Shown here: in pieces, positions 24,574-33,286 of the stretch
Layout: each line of letters opens with the position of its first letter
Numbering within the stretch: position 1 is the first letter of the stretch
Program-made: the position numbers and the translations under genes
The notes under the pieces: generated by a model
What the model was told of the DNA's origin: nothing
Databases searched by the model: none
What the model saw: the letters and a program-made list of their open reading frames with translations, nothing else
Source of the DNA: Bacillus infantis
GTDB lineage: Bacteria > Bacillota > Bacilli > Bacillales > Cytobacillaceae
Length of the DNA stretch: 64,000 nucleotides
Assembly: GCF_020171945.1 (NCBI RefSeq)
Contig: NZ_JAIVAP010000003.1
Span: forward strand, 453,412 to 517,411
Direction: 5' to 3'

Positions 24574-24602
24574 ACCCCCATAAGCTCCACTTTCCTGTCG
24601 AA
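24574..24602 (+). promoter_or_regulatory. Candidate SigI-dependent promoter of sigI
   Basis: ACCCCC (24574-24579) and CGAA (24599-24602) resemble the -35/-10 elements I recall for SigI promoters. The 19-nt spacing is longer than I would expect. It lies about 104 nt before the sigI start, in the position of an autoregulatory promoter. Confidence 0.35.
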
Positions 24603-24673
24603 GCTTTATGTTAGCAGTGAAAATCTTCCTTATTTCTCTCTTCAATCCTCCCCTGCCGGCTGTTAGTTGGCAT

Positions 24674-24683
24674 ATGGTATAAT
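24674..24683 (+). promoter_or_regulatory. Extended -10 promoter of sigI
   Basis: TATAAT at 24678-24683 is preceded by TGG (extended -10), with no good -35. It would give a short leader before the ribosome site AGGTGAGG. Confidence 0.5.
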
Positions 24684-24705
24684 GAGCTGGTGAAGAGGTG
24701 AGGGG

Positions 24706-25449
24706 ATGCTCGGTTATTTATTCATCACTAAGAAGAGACAAACATTAGAAAAAACCGTAATGAAAATCCAGCAGGGCGACAGCCAGCTGCTTAATGAACT
24801 GATAGAGTCATACAAACCTTTTATAGCCAAAACCGTATCCTCCGTCTGCAGACGCTATATCCATGAGTCTGATGATGAGTACAGCATCGGCCTGATTGCC
24901 TTTGATGAAGCGGTCCATAAGTACAGTCCCGGGAAGGGCAGTTCCCTCCTTGGCTTTGCCGAAATCATAATTAAGCGAAGGGTCATTGATTATATCCGGC
25001 AGCAGGCAAGGCACAGGAATGTCAGCTATGACGGCAGCAGTGGAAGTGCTGATGAGCAAACTTCAGCCAGTCTTGTGGAAGACAGGCTGTCGATTGAAGA
25101 GTTCGTTAAAAAAACAGAGCAGGAGCTGAGGCGGGATGAAATCATTCACTTTTCAGCTCTTCTTAAAGAATATGGACTAACCTTTGCTGAAATTGCAGAC
25201 CAGTCTCCCAAACATGCAGATGCGCGGAAAAATGCGATGGAAATAGCTTCGGCACTTGTTAGCGACAAAGAGCTGGCTGCTTATTTGCAGGAAAAGAAGC
25301 GCCTTCCCATCAAGCAGCTGGAAGGCACTGCAGCAGTGAGCAGAAAAACGATTGAAAGGAACAGGAAGTATATCATTGCTGTTTCACTTATTCTAATGGG
25401 AGATTATGTGTTTTTACAGGAGTATATAAAAGGGGTGCTGAAAACGTGA
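24706..25449 (+). CDS. sigI: RNA polymerase sigma factor SigI
   Basis: 247 residues. The sigma-2 region runs about 15-110 (LNELIESYKPFIAKTVSSVC, DDEYSIGLIAFDEAVHKY, GFAEIIIKRRVIDYIRQQ). The SigI-specific C-terminal domain follows, with SRKTIERNRKYIIAVSLILM near the end. SigI responds to heat and cell-wall stress in Bacillus. Its stop codon overlaps the rsgI start by 4 nt, the standard sigI-rsgI arrangement, so sigma factor and anti-sigma factor are made in step. AGGTGAGGGG precedes the ATG. Confidence 0.95.
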   Translation: MLGYLFITKKRQTLEKTVMKIQQGDSQLLNELIESYKPFIAKTVSSVCRRYIHESDDEYSIGLIAFDEAVHKYSPGKGSSLLGFAEIIIKRRVIDYIRQQARHRNVSYDGSSGSADEQTSASLVEDRLSIEEFVKKTEQELRRDEIIHFSALLKEYGLTFAEIADQSPKHADARKNAMEIASALVSDKELAAYLQEKKRLPIKQLEGTAAVSRKTIERNRKYIIAVSLILMGDYVFLQEYIKGVLKT

Positions 25450-26582
25450 AAAAAGGAGTAATCCTTGAAATTGAGGGCCGTTTTATGACGATGCTTACTC
25501 CCGAAGGCGAATTTCTTCGTGCCCTTTATACGGAAGGACGCCATCAGATAGGGGAAGAAATCTACTTCTACCCTGTTGAAACTGCAGAAAAAGTCGGGAA
25601 AGGGCTCATTTCACGCCTGGGGGCAAGGAAGAAGCTGATTGCCGCTGCCGCCCTGGCCTGCCTTCTTGTTCTGTCTCTTGTCATGCCTTTTAATAACAAC
25701 AGCGAAGTTTACGCCTATATGACTATTGATGTAAACCCGAGCATCGAGTTGGCAGTCGACAAGGAACTGTCTGTAGTGGAGCTTCATTCTTATAATCAGG
25801 AGGGCAGGGAGCTGCTCAATCTGATGGAGAATTGGAAGGGAAAAAGCGCCGGCTATGTAACACGGAAGATCCTTAGTCTGGCACAGCAGCAGGGATATCT
25901 GAAAGAGCATGAAGAAATGATTATCGCTTCTGTACTGAAGAAAGAAGTCAGCAAGGATTCCTCTGAAAGCAAGAAGCTTAACAATCAGGTTGAAGCAATC
26001 AAAGAAACTGCAGAAGCAGAGAATCTTGAGGTCAAAGTAGTCGAAGCAACTGAAGGTGAACGGGAGAAGGCGAAAGAAAAAGGGCTGACTGCCGGAAAAT
26101 TTAAAGAAGAGGAAATAGAAAGGAAGCAGCAGCTAGAGGAAAGGGAACGTGAAAAAGAAGAAAATGCCAGGGAGAAAGCGGAAAATATAAAAAGGAAACA
26201 AGAGCATCAGAGCAGCGGGACCGCCGATGAGGCGAAAGATAAAAAAGGAGCCGGCTATATAAAATCTTCGTCTCAGCTTCCAAAAGGTTCTGTCCAAAAG
26301 CAGGAAGGAAAGAACAGGGAAGCAGATCGGAAAAATGATGCCCGCAAAGCAAAGCCGGAAAAAAGGCAGGATGAAAACAAGGGGCGGGACAAACAGGAAA
26401 ATAAAAAGGAAGAACAAAGAAAACAAGAACAAGGAAAGCAAGAAAGACACGAGAAGCACGAAAAGAAGGAGAATAATGGTAATGGCAAGAAAGGGTCCCC
26501 TTCGCCGGGCAATAACGGACAGGGAAATGGCAATAAAGGACATGATAAGGGGCAAAAAGGGAATAATGGAAAATCCGGCTGA
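25446..26582 (+). CDS. rsgI: Anti-sigma-I factor RsgI
   Basis: 378 residues. The cytoplasmic RsgI_N domain is about 1-55, one transmembrane helix about 62-80 (LIAAAALACLLVLSLVMPF), then the extracytoplasmic SEAL-type domain with ITIDVNPSIELAVD-like sequence (here MTIDVNPSIELAVD). The C-terminal 180 residues are Lys/Glu/Gln/Asn-rich low complexity (KEEQRKQEQGKQER). The Asn-Pro in DVNPS is the autoproteolysis site reported for RsgI SEAL domains. It starts at GTG 25446, overlapping sigI by 4 nt. It should hold SigI at the membrane until intramembrane proteolysis releases it. Confidence 0.93.
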   Translation: MKKGVILEIEGRFMTMLTPEGEFLRALYTEGRHQIGEEIYFYPVETAEKVGKGLISRLGARKKLIAAAALACLLVLSLVMPFNNNSEVYAYMTIDVNPSIELAVDKELSVVELHSYNQEGRELLNLMENWKGKSAGYVTRKILSLAQQQGYLKEHEEMIIASVLKKEVSKDSSESKKLNNQVEAIKETAEAENLEVKVVEATEGEREKAKEKGLTAGKFKEEEIERKQQLEEREREKEENAREKAENIKRKQEHQSSGTADEAKDKKGAGYIKSSSQLPKGSVQKQEGKNREADRKNDARKAKPEKRQDENKGRDKQENKKEEQRKQEQGKQERHEKHEKKENNGNGKKGSPSPGNNGQGNGNKGHDKGQKGNNGKSG

Positions 26583-26600
26583 AGGCAGCCGGATTTTTTG
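26571..26600 (+). terminator. Terminator of sigI-rsgI
   Basis: AATCCGGCT pairs with AGCCGGATT around GAAGGC, followed by T. The stem begins inside the last codons of rsgI. Confidence 0.88.
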
Positions 26601-26617
26601 CCATTTATATTTTGTTT

Positions 26618-26818
26618 TTATTGTTCGTTCCGACCAGCAAGCTGGGATTGGGCTTGTTGTACAAGACGCTTTGTAATTTCTCCGCCAACAGAACCATTTG
26701 AACGGGAAACTGTATCTGAACCCAGATTAACGCCAAATTCCTGAGCAATTTCATATTTGACTTGATCAAGATACTGCTCAATGCCGGGAACTAGCAGTTT
26801 ATTGCTGCTTCTTGCCAT
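26618..26818 (-). CDS. Alpha/beta-type small acid-soluble spore protein
   Basis: 66 residues with both SASP signatures: [20 protein letters not shown], which contains the germination-protease recognition site around E-F-G, and [16 protein letters not shown]. These proteins saturate spore DNA and protect it from UV and heat, then are degraded as an amino-acid source. AAGGAG precedes the ATG. A sigma-G-like -10 lies 53 nt upstream. This is direct evidence that the host forms endospores. Confidence 0.96.
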   Translation of the reverse strand: MARSSNKLLVPGIEQYLDQVKYEIAQEFGVNLGSDTVSRSNGSVGGEITKRLVQQAQSQLAGRNEQ

Positions 26819-26870
26819 ATTGAATTTCAGCTCCTTCCATATTGATGCAGAGCTTAAGGCCCTGTATCTG

Positions 26871-26877
26871 TAGTATG
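26871..26877 (-). promoter_or_regulatory. Candidate sigma-G -10 element for the SASP gene
   Basis: CATACTA on the minus strand matches the sigma-G -10 consensus CATWMTA. No clear -35 is found at 17-18 nt, so only the -10 is called. Confidence 0.4.
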
Positions 26878-26908
26878 GAATTCTGGAGCCGTTTCATGTT
26901 TGGTAATG

Positions 26909-28261
26909 TTATCTTGCAGCCAGTTCTCCTGCTGAAGCATATTCAGCAGCTTCCAGGAGCAGATCTGCAATATGGACTGCCTTAACATGGTCAGATGCCC
27001 CTTCACGCTCAATCCCAAGCTTCATCTGAAGAAGGCAGCCCGGGTTTGAAGTGACAATGACTGCCGCTTCTGTTGTTCTGGCCCGGCCCATTTTGTGATC
27101 CAGAATCTGCATGGACATTTCTGATTCAACAATATTATAAATGCCCGCGGAGCCGCAGCATCTGTCTGCGTCCTTCATTTCCCGGTACTCTGCACCGGTG
27201 ATGGAGCCAAGGAGCATGCGCGGGGCTGCTGCCGTCTTCATCACATTGCGGAGGTGACAGGAATCCTGGTACGTAATGATCTGATGGGGGAGGGCCATCT
27301 TATGGATTTTATGGAAATCCATTTCAAAGAGGATCTGGGTAATGTCCTTGATTTTATTTTTAAAGCTCTCAGCGCGGATTTTCCATTCTGGCTCATCTTT
27401 CAGGAGATGATCGTAATCCACAAGAAAAGCGCCGCAGCCGCCTGCATTTGTTATGATATAATCCGCTCCCGTATCCTCAAAGGCAGCGATGTTCCGTTTT
27501 GCCAGTTCCTTGGCTTTTTCTTTTTCCCCGCTGTGTCCATGGAGGGCGCCGCAGCAAGCCTGTGATTTCGGTATGACGATTTCACAGCCGGCCATTTGCA
27601 GCAGCTTCATGGTTGCGTCATTTGTCCCCATAAAAATGGTGTCCATCAGGCAGCCGGAGAAAAACGCTGCCCTTTTCACTGGCTTCCCATGAGCTGGCAG
27701 CTCTTCGGGACGGTTCTTCATGCTCTTGTAGGAAGGCACGGCTGGAAGTACTTTTTCCATTGCTGCAAGGCTGTCAGGGAAAAGCTTCATAAAACCTATT
27801 TTCCTTACAGCGGTTTGCAGTCCGGACCGCTGATACAGGGAAAGGAGGCCAGCGGCTGCTGTCATTCTTTCCTGATAGGGGAACAGTCCATGAAAAACAG
27901 TCTTCCTGATCGCCTTGACCGGGAGTGAGTATTTTTTGTTCTGGCTGATAATATCCCTTGCTTCTTCGAGAAGGTGGCCATAATTCACACCCGAGGGACA
28001 GACAGGCTCACATGCCCTGCAGCCCAGACACAGATCCAGGGACCGCTCTACATCGCTGTCCGGCTCGATCAGGCCATCCGCTACAGCTTTCATAAGCGCA
28101 ATCCTGCCTCTGGGCGAATGCTCCTCCTTAAATCCCGAAGTGATGTAAGTGGGACAGGAGGGGAGGCAGAATCCGCACCGCATGCAATTCAGAAGTTCAT
28201 CTTCATCCATTCTGCTGCTGAATCCATGCTGGATTTTTTCCCGTTCGGCTGCTGTACTCAT
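26909..28261 (-). CDS. glcF: Glycolate oxidase iron-sulfur subunit GlcF
   Basis: 450 residues. Two 4Fe-4S ferredoxin motifs are near the N-terminus: CMRCGFCLPSCPTY and CLGCRACEPVCPSG. Two CCG domains follow, with CCGALHGHSG and CCGSAGIYN. It passes electrons from the flavoprotein GlcD to the membrane chain during glycolate (or D-lactate) oxidation. Its ATG overlaps the glcD stop by 4 nt, so the two are coupled. The upstream regulator is CdaR-type, the arrangement of B. subtilis ysfB-glcD-glcF. Confidence 0.93.
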   Translation of the reverse strand: MSTAAEREKIQHGFSSRMDEDELLNCMRCGFCLPSCPTYITSGFKEEHSPRGRIALMKAVADGLIEPDSDVERSLDLCLGCRACEPVCPSGVNYGHLLEEARDIISQNKKYSLPVKAIRKTVFHGLFPYQERMTAAAGLLSLYQRSGLQTAVRKIGFMKLFPDSLAAMEKVLPAVPSYKSMKNRPEELPAHGKPVKRAAFFSGCLMDTIFMGTNDATMKLLQMAGCEIVIPKSQACCGALHGHSGEKEKAKELAKRNIAAFEDTGADYIITNAGGCGAFLVDYDHLLKDEPEWKIRAESFKNKIKDITQILFEMDFHKIHKMALPHQIITYQDSCHLRNVMKTAAAPRMLLGSITGAEYREMKDADRCCGSAGIYNIVESEMSMQILDHKMGRARTTEAAVIVTSNPGCLLQMKLGIEREGASDHVKAVHIADLLLEAAEYASAGELAAR

Positions 28262-29670
28262 TTAGATATCACCACACGTTTCCTGCTGTCTTTAGCAAAT
28301 ATTTTCCCGGGATTCATGATATTCTTCGGATCAAGTGCAGTTTTGACGGCCTGCATCGCCGCAATGCCTTCCTGTCCTAATTTAAGCTCAAGATACGGAG
28401 CTTTCATGACACCAACGCCATGCTCACCGGTAATGGTCCCTCCAAGCTCGATGGCTTTTGCAAAAATCTCGGCAAAAGCTTTTTCCACCCGGTCCATCTC
28501 TTCTTTATTTCTTGCATCCGTCGGACAGGTAGGATGGAGATTTCCATCTCCGGCATGGCCGAAAGTACAGATTTTCAGATCATATTTGCTGGCAATCTCA
28601 TTGATGCTTCTTACCATATTGGCAATTTCAGAGCGCGGAACCGTTGCATCTTCAAGAATAGTGGTAGGCTTGAGCCTTGCAAGGGCTGAAAGGGCGGCTC
28701 TCCTTGCAGCCGTCAGCGCCTCTGCCTCGGCGGCCGTTTTGGCGACCTGGACAGAAACTGCGCGCTCTTCCCGGCAAATTTTCTCCATCTTTGCCATATC
28801 ACGCTCGACAACTTCACGAGGGCCGTCCTGCTCAATCAGCAAAACTGCTTTTACATCTGTAGGCAGGCCGATTTGTGCGAACTCTTCCACGACCTCGAGT
28901 GTCGGCTGATCCAGGAATTCTAATGTTGCAGGGATGATTTTATTGGCTATGATTTTTGAAACAGTCTTCGCTGCCGCTTCAAGATCCTGGTATAGGGCAA
29001 GCATCGTCTTTTTTGTTTCCGGCATCGGGATCAGCTTCAATGTTGCTTCGGTTATAATCCCAAGCGTACCCTCTGAGCCTGTAAAAAGCCGGGTGAAGTC
29101 ATAGCCTGCCACATCCTTTGCGAGCTTGCCTCCCGTCCTGATGATATCCCCATTGGCCAGGACTGCTTCCAGGCCCATGACATAATCTCTGGTCACACCA
29201 TATTTCAAGCCGCGCAATCCGCCGGAGTTTTCGTTTATATTACCTCCGATGGTAGATATTTTCATCGAGCTTGGATCAGGAGGGTAAAAAAGTCCTTTTG
29301 CTTCTGCCTCGTGTATTAAGTCAAGTGTGACAAGCCCGGGCTGGACAGTTATGGTAAGATTCTCTTCATCGAGCTCGAGAATTCTGTTCATATGCTTGAA
29401 TAGGATAACAAGCCCGCCCTCTGTAGGGCATGTGCCGGCGCACAAATTTGTGCCCGATCCTCTAGGGACGATGGGGATCGAATACTCGTTGCATACTTTT
29501 ACTATTTCAGATACTTGACCCGTATTTCGCGGGCTGATGACTGCATCAGGGAGGGATTGGAAATTCGGGGTGGCATCGTAGGAATAAACCAGGCGCACCG
29601 CATTGGAATCATCATAATGTTGTATGCCTGTAATTGCTGTCAGTTTTTCTTTAGCAGCTATAGGTATCAT
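28258..29670 (-). CDS. glcD: Glycolate oxidase FAD-linked subunit GlcD
   Basis: 470 residues. The FAD-binding PCMH (FAD_binding_4) domain in the N-terminal half includes PRGSGTNLCAGTCPTEGG, PPDPSSMKISTIGGNINENSGG and GSEGTLGIITEATLKLIP. A FAD-oxidase C domain has FGHAGDGNLHPTCP and ITGEHGVGVMKAPYL. It oxidises glycolate to glyoxylate. GGAGG lies upstream of ATG 29670. It is the first structural gene after the regulator and overlaps glcF by 4 nt. Confidence 0.94.
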   Translation of the reverse strand: MIPIAAKEKLTAITGIQHYDDSNAVRLVYSYDATPNFQSLPDAVISPRNTGQVSEIVKVCNEYSIPIVPRGSGTNLCAGTCPTEGGLVILFKHMNRILELDEENLTITVQPGLVTLDLIHEAEAKGLFYPPDPSSMKISTIGGNINENSGGLRGLKYGVTRDYVMGLEAVLANGDIIRTGGKLAKDVAGYDFTRLFTGSEGTLGIITEATLKLIPMPETKKTMLALYQDLEAAAKTVSKIIANKIIPATLEFLDQPTLEVVEEFAQIGLPTDVKAVLLIEQDGPREVVERDMAKMEKICREERAVSVQVAKTAAEAEALTAARRAALSALARLKPTTILEDATVPRSEIANMVRSINEIASKYDLKICTFGHAGDGNLHPTCPTDARNKEEMDRVEKAFAEIFAKAIELGGTITGEHGVGVMKAPYLELKLGQEGIAAMQAVKTALDPKNIMNPGKIFAKDSRKRVVISK

Positions 29671-29721
29671 AACAGGAGCCTCCAGTTGCCGCCGGCTGAT
29701 GCCGGCAGAGCTTTTAGCTTC

Positions 29722-29727
29722 ATTATA
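29722..29727 (-). promoter_or_regulatory. Possible glcDF -10 element
   Basis: TATAAT on the minus strand, 52 nt before the glcD start, in the 98-nt gap after the regulator. No convincing -35 is present, which would fit activator dependence. Confidence 0.35.
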
Positions 29728-29768
29728 ATGGTGGCGATTTTAGTTTTCTATAGATGTTAGTACGAATT

Positions 29769-30899
29769 TTATTCATATGAAGGGTGATTATTTGTATGTT
29801 CATCTAACAACAGGCATGCCATATAAAGGATGAACAGCTGCTGTGCATTCCCGGTGCTAAGCCCTGTAAAATCCTCAATCTTTTTAAGGCGGTAGTGGAG
29901 TGTATTGATATGTATATGCATGCTTTCTGCTGTTTTTTTTAATGAATGGTTCTGCCTGAACAGTTCTTTGAGCGTTTCAAGAACTTCAGGGTGCTCCTTA
30001 AGGGGGCCGATGGTTCTTTTTATATAATCTGATTTGGTTTCAGGCTTGATTTCATCCATCAGCATCTCCAAGGTAAGGTTTTTATCAAATCTTAATTCCC
30101 CGGCTTTGTTTGCAGCCTTCAAAGCCCTTTCCGCCTGCCTGAAGGAACGGGAAAGTGAGGATGATGCAGACGGCTGCCCAGCCCCTCCAGAAAGCGCAGA
30201 ACCGGAACTCCTGCCAAGATAGCTGTAATACCGGGCTATTCTGTCCTCGAGCCTTTGTATCTGCTCTTCCGGCTGATGTGCGAAGAGCGCAACAATTCGA
30301 TTATGTCCCCAGCGAATAAAAAGGTCATTCCCGTTTTTTTCCGGCCAGGAGAGAAGCCTCTGCCATATTTCTCTTGAAGGAATTTTTTCAGGTTCAAGAA
30401 ATTCTGCTATAAACACCAGCCGGTCAAGCCTGGTGTCGACCTTGAGCACAAGAGCCCTGTCTATAAATGAACTTCCCTGCCCCCGCTCCTGCAGCCAATC
30501 AAAGACAAAGCCTTCAAGGGCCCTTGACTGCCAGTCGATTTGTTCGCTGTAAAAATTTTCGCTGATTAAAAGCTCTGTCATTTTCCGGATGATCTCTCCG
30601 TAAGGAGCAACCTTTTCCGGATCACCTGTGATTCCTATCACTGCGGCGACTTCTTTCTGAAAGAAAACAGGAAGATTTATCCCGGCTTTTACGCCTTTCA
30701 GCTTTTTCTCATCTTCTGTTGTGATTATTCTTTTATCCCGGTTTTTAACAGACTGGAATGCGCCTTCATGGAAGGCTCCAACTCTATCTGGAGAGGTGCT
30801 TGAAACAATGATTCCATCTGTATTGACCACGATGATTTCTTCTTTCAGGACCCCCCTGACCTCGCGAAGGATCTTTTCGGCAAGTGCAGGCAAAAGCAT
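29769..30899 (-). CDS. CdaR-family transcriptional regulator of glycolate genes
   Basis: 376 residues. The N-terminal sugar-diacid recognition domain covers about 1-135 (MLLPALAEKILREVRGVLKEE...; VVNTDGIIVSSTSPDRVG). A GGDEF-like middle region follows. A C-terminal PucR-type helix-turn-helix is near residues 315-365 (HSLKKTAESMHIHINTLHYRLKKIEDFTGL). It is the likely activator of the adjacent glcDF in response to glycolate or a diacid. The order regulator-glcD-glcF, all on the minus strand, matches B. subtilis ysfB and its operon. The effector is inferred. Confidence 0.9.
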   Translation of the reverse strand: MLLPALAEKILREVRGVLKEEIIVVNTDGIIVSSTSPDRVGAFHEGAFQSVKNRDKRIITTEDEKKLKGVKAGINLPVFFQKEVAAVIGITGDPEKVAPYGEIIRKMTELLISENFYSEQIDWQSRALEGFVFDWLQERGQGSSFIDRALVLKVDTRLDRLVFIAEFLEPEKIPSREIWQRLLSWPEKNGNDLFIRWGHNRIVALFAHQPEEQIQRLEDRIARYYSYLGRSSGSALSGGAGQPSASSSLSRSFRQAERALKAANKAGELRFDKNLTLEMLMDEIKPETKSDYIKRTIGPLKEHPEVLETLKELFRQNHSLKKTAESMHIHINTLHYRLKKIEDFTGLSTGNAQQLFILYMACLLLDEHTNNHPSYE

Positions 30900-31053
30900 G
30901 GTCGAGCCTCCTAATTCTGTTGAAGTAAATTTATGTCTTTATACTTAATTATATAAAAATAAAAAAAAACCTGCTAATAGCCTCATAATCCTTTTAAATA
31001 CTGCTGTTTTTCTTTATGATAGGGGATAGGCAATTTAGGAGGGAAAGATTTCA

Positions 31054-32409
31054 ATGTGGGATGAAATAAAAGAAAGGCTGGATAGATTATCCCCTGCCCA
31101 GGTTATCACCGGCTACTATTTGCTTGCTGTCACCATTTCGGTGCTGCTGCTGCGCATTCCTGCAGTCCATCAGCCCGGGGTTGAGGTTTCCTGGCTTGAT
31201 TCGGCCTTTACGGCTGTCAGTGCCGTCAGTGTAACGGGGCTTTCAGTTTTAAATATATCTGAAACTTACAGCACCTTTGGGGTCTTTATGCTGATGTTCG
31301 TCCTGCAATTCGGGGGAATCGGCATTATGACGCTGGGGACTTTTTTCTGGATGTTGCTTGGCAAGAAGATCGGCTTAAGGGGAAGAAGGCTCATCATGGT
31401 GGACCATAACCAGTCGAACCTGTCGGGTCTGGTCAATTTGATCAGGGAAATACTGAAGCTGATCCTGATTATTGAAGCGGCGGGTGCGCTTATACTTGGT
31501 GTTCATTTCCTCAGTTATTATGATACATTCCAGGAAGCCATGCTGCACGGCCTGTTCGCTTCGGTCAGTGCAACGACAAACGGTGGCTTTGATATTACGG
31601 GAGCTTCCTTGATCCCTTATGCGGATGATTATTTTGTCCAGCTTATACATATAATCCTGATCACACTTGGGGCAATCGGCTTTCCTGTTCTTATAGAAGT
31701 TAAGCATTACCTTTTTGACCGGAGAGATTATAAAAACTTCCGCTTTTCCTTGTTCACAAAGCTGACGAGCACCACCTTTGCCGTGCTGCTGGTGGTTGGG
31801 ACAGTTCTAATCCTTCTCTTGGAAGGAAGACATTATTTCAGCGGAATGAGCTGGCATAAAACGTTCTTTTATGCTTTCTTCCAATCTGCCACAACAAGGA
31901 GCGGAGGCCTGTCTACGTTGAATGTCAATGATTTTGCTGAATCTACCCAGCTGCTTTTGAGCGGGCTTATGTTCATCGGAGCTTCCCCAAGCTCGGTGGG
32001 GGGAGGGATCAGGACCACGACTTTTGCCCTGAATGTCCTCTTCCTTTATCAGTTCGCCCATGGGAACAGAGATATTAAAGTGTTTAAAAGGGAAATCCAT
32101 CAGGATGATGTATTAAAATCACTGGTCATCACCATCTTGGCTGTCGGCATGTGTTTCTTCGCAGTCATTGTGCTGAGTCTGACTGAGAACCACACGGTAA
32201 CGGCCATCATCTTTGAAGTGTGTTCTGCTTTCGGGACGACAGGATTGTCAATGGGGATAACCTCTGATCTGTCAGCGGTCGGGAAGTGCGTGATCATCAT
32301 ACTGATGTTCATTGGCAGAATAGGTCTTACTTCTTTTTTATTCATCATTGGAGGCAGAGAAAAGAAATCAATATATCATTATCCAAAGGAAAGAGTCATC
32401 ATTGGGTAA
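31054..32409 (+). CDS. ktrD: TrkH/KtrB-family potassium uptake protein (KtrD-like)
   Basis: 451 residues forming four M1-P-M2 repeats. The pore loops are SVTGLS, SATTNGGFD, SATTRSGGLS and SAFGTTGLS, each with the selectivity-filter Gly. The membrane subunit should work with a cytosolic RCK subunit (KtrA/KtrC) that is not in the window. AGGAGGGAAAG precedes the ATG. The choice of ktrD over ktrB rests on the B. subtilis ykrM neighbourhood (acyltransferase, sporulation kinase and mtn genes downstream), not on a diagnostic residue. A terminator follows. Confidence 0.85.
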   Translation: MWDEIKERLDRLSPAQVITGYYLLAVTISVLLLRIPAVHQPGVEVSWLDSAFTAVSAVSVTGLSVLNISETYSTFGVFMLMFVLQFGGIGIMTLGTFFWMLLGKKIGLRGRRLIMVDHNQSNLSGLVNLIREILKLILIIEAAGALILGVHFLSYYDTFQEAMLHGLFASVSATTNGGFDITGASLIPYADDYFVQLIHIILITLGAIGFPVLIEVKHYLFDRRDYKNFRFSLFTKLTSTTFAVLLVVGTVLILLLEGRHYFSGMSWHKTFFYAFFQSATTRSGGLSTLNVNDFAESTQLLLSGLMFIGASPSSVGGGIRTTTFALNVLFLYQFAHGNRDIKVFKREIHQDDVLKSLVITILAVGMCFFAVIVLSLTENHTVTAIIFEVCSAFGTTGLSMGITSDLSAVGKCVIIILMFIGRIGLTSFLFIIGGREKKSIYHYPKERVIIG

Positions 32410-32442
32410 GAGCATATAACAGTGTGTTATATGCTTTTTTTC
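32410..32442 (+). terminator. Terminator after ktrD
   Basis: AGCATATAACA pairs with TGTTATATGCT around a short GTG loop, followed by T8. Confidence 0.9.
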
Positions 32443-32487
32443 TGGGCAGAAGCTATAGGTGCCGGGTTTAAGCCTTCCGCACTTCGA

Positions 32488-32595
32488 TTTGTCCAGCTCC
32501 AAAGCCAAGCCCCTCGAGTCTTAAGCCAATCAGATCAGAAGGTTAAAGAACAACCTTCCGCTCTGCTCGTCTTAAGCTTGATTTCCGCACTTCAT
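32488..32595. repeat. Degenerate copy of a Bacillaceae intergenic repeat
   Basis: The block GTCCAGCTCC...AAGCCCCTCGAGTCTTAAGC...CTGCTCGTCTTAAGCTTG resembles a GC-richer interspersed intergenic element I know from Bacillus genomes. A 7-bp hairpin GAAGGTT/AACCTTC (32538-32558) lies in its centre. No gene is seen in this stretch. Identification is from memory. Confidence 0.4.
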
Positions 32596-32931
32596 TTAAT
32601 CCGTTCCTCTGCTTACGTCTTTTTCTGGATGCATGAAGGGGGAGCTTTGGGGTTTTTGCTGTTTTTCTAGGAGTTCTCTATTTTCATCTGTGTTCCAGCC
32701 GATGTCGTTTGTCGGGTGGATCCATTGCTCCCCTGACATGACAGCAGGGTCGGTTTCATCAGTCCATTGCTCCAGAGGGGAGTTTTTAGAAGCGTAGAAG
32801 CTGTCGCCGATCGTAACCCCAAAAGAATTCTTGAATGGCTCTTCCAGCTTTAGATGCGTCCCTTTTAAGCTGGGGGCGGATATTTGATGGGGAAGTGTGC
32901 CGTCAATGCCAATCTGTTTCCCTTTTTTCAT
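32596..32931 (-). CDS. DUF3905-family protein
   Basis: 111 residues, no signal peptide or membrane segment, strongly hydrophilic. Segments such as IGIDGTLPHQISAPSLKGT, PFKNSFGVTIGDSFYASKNS and GEQWIHPTNDIGWNTDENRE match my memory of DUF3905 proteins restricted to Bacillales. A spore role is possible given that distribution but unproven. It is divergent from two small plus-strand genes starting at 33126. The Shine-Dalgarno (AGGATG) is rather far from the ATG. Confidence 0.75.
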   Translation of the reverse strand: MKKGKQIGIDGTLPHQISAPSLKGTHLKLEEPFKNSFGVTIGDSFYASKNSPLEQWTDETDPAVMSGEQWIHPTNDIGWNTDENRELLEKQQKPQSSPFMHPEKDVSRGTD

Positions 32932-33125
32932 CTGTTATGTGCACATCCTTTCTTTATGAGAAATGGAAGGGGCTAGACTATAGAGCTGGACAAGTATTAT
33001 TTTTTCAAGCTGGCTTCTATTTTATAAAGAAGCAGGACCTGCAAATAAAGGAAGGAGCAAGAGAGAATTCTTTCGGGGGAGAACGAAGAAAATATAGGAG
33101 AAAGAATGACTTAGGAGGAATTAAA

Positions 33126-33278
33126 ATGGCGAAGCGAAAAGCTGAACATGATGCTGTAGAAAAATATTCTAAAACGCCGAAGAAAAATGTTGCAGAATCA
33201 GAATTCTCCGCAGAGTTCACACATGGGGAAGAGGCTGCTAAAGGAGCCAACCGGAATTCCAAGCAGGGAAGAAAGGGG
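33126..33278 (+). CDS. Small basic protein, N-terminal part of paired small ORFs (see note on end)
   Basis: A 53-codon ORF starts at ATG 33126 with a perfect AGGAGG 8 nt upstream. It reads MAKRKAEHDAVEKYSKTPKK and ends at a TGA at 33285-33287; coordinates are given to the last strongly supported codons. The protein is Lys/Glu/Asn-rich, without hydrophobic segments, and contains ESEFSAEF. The composition resembles small Bacillus spore proteins (YfhD and minor SASPs) but I cannot name a family. Its stop overlaps the next ORF (TGATG). Confidence 0.6.
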
Positions 33279-33286
33279 AGGGGCTG

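Noticed and set aside
26101-26604. Minus-strand ORFs opposite the rsgI tail
   Set aside because: They are artefacts of the A/G-rich low-complexity coding strand, giving Phe/Leu/Ser-rich nonsense on the complement.
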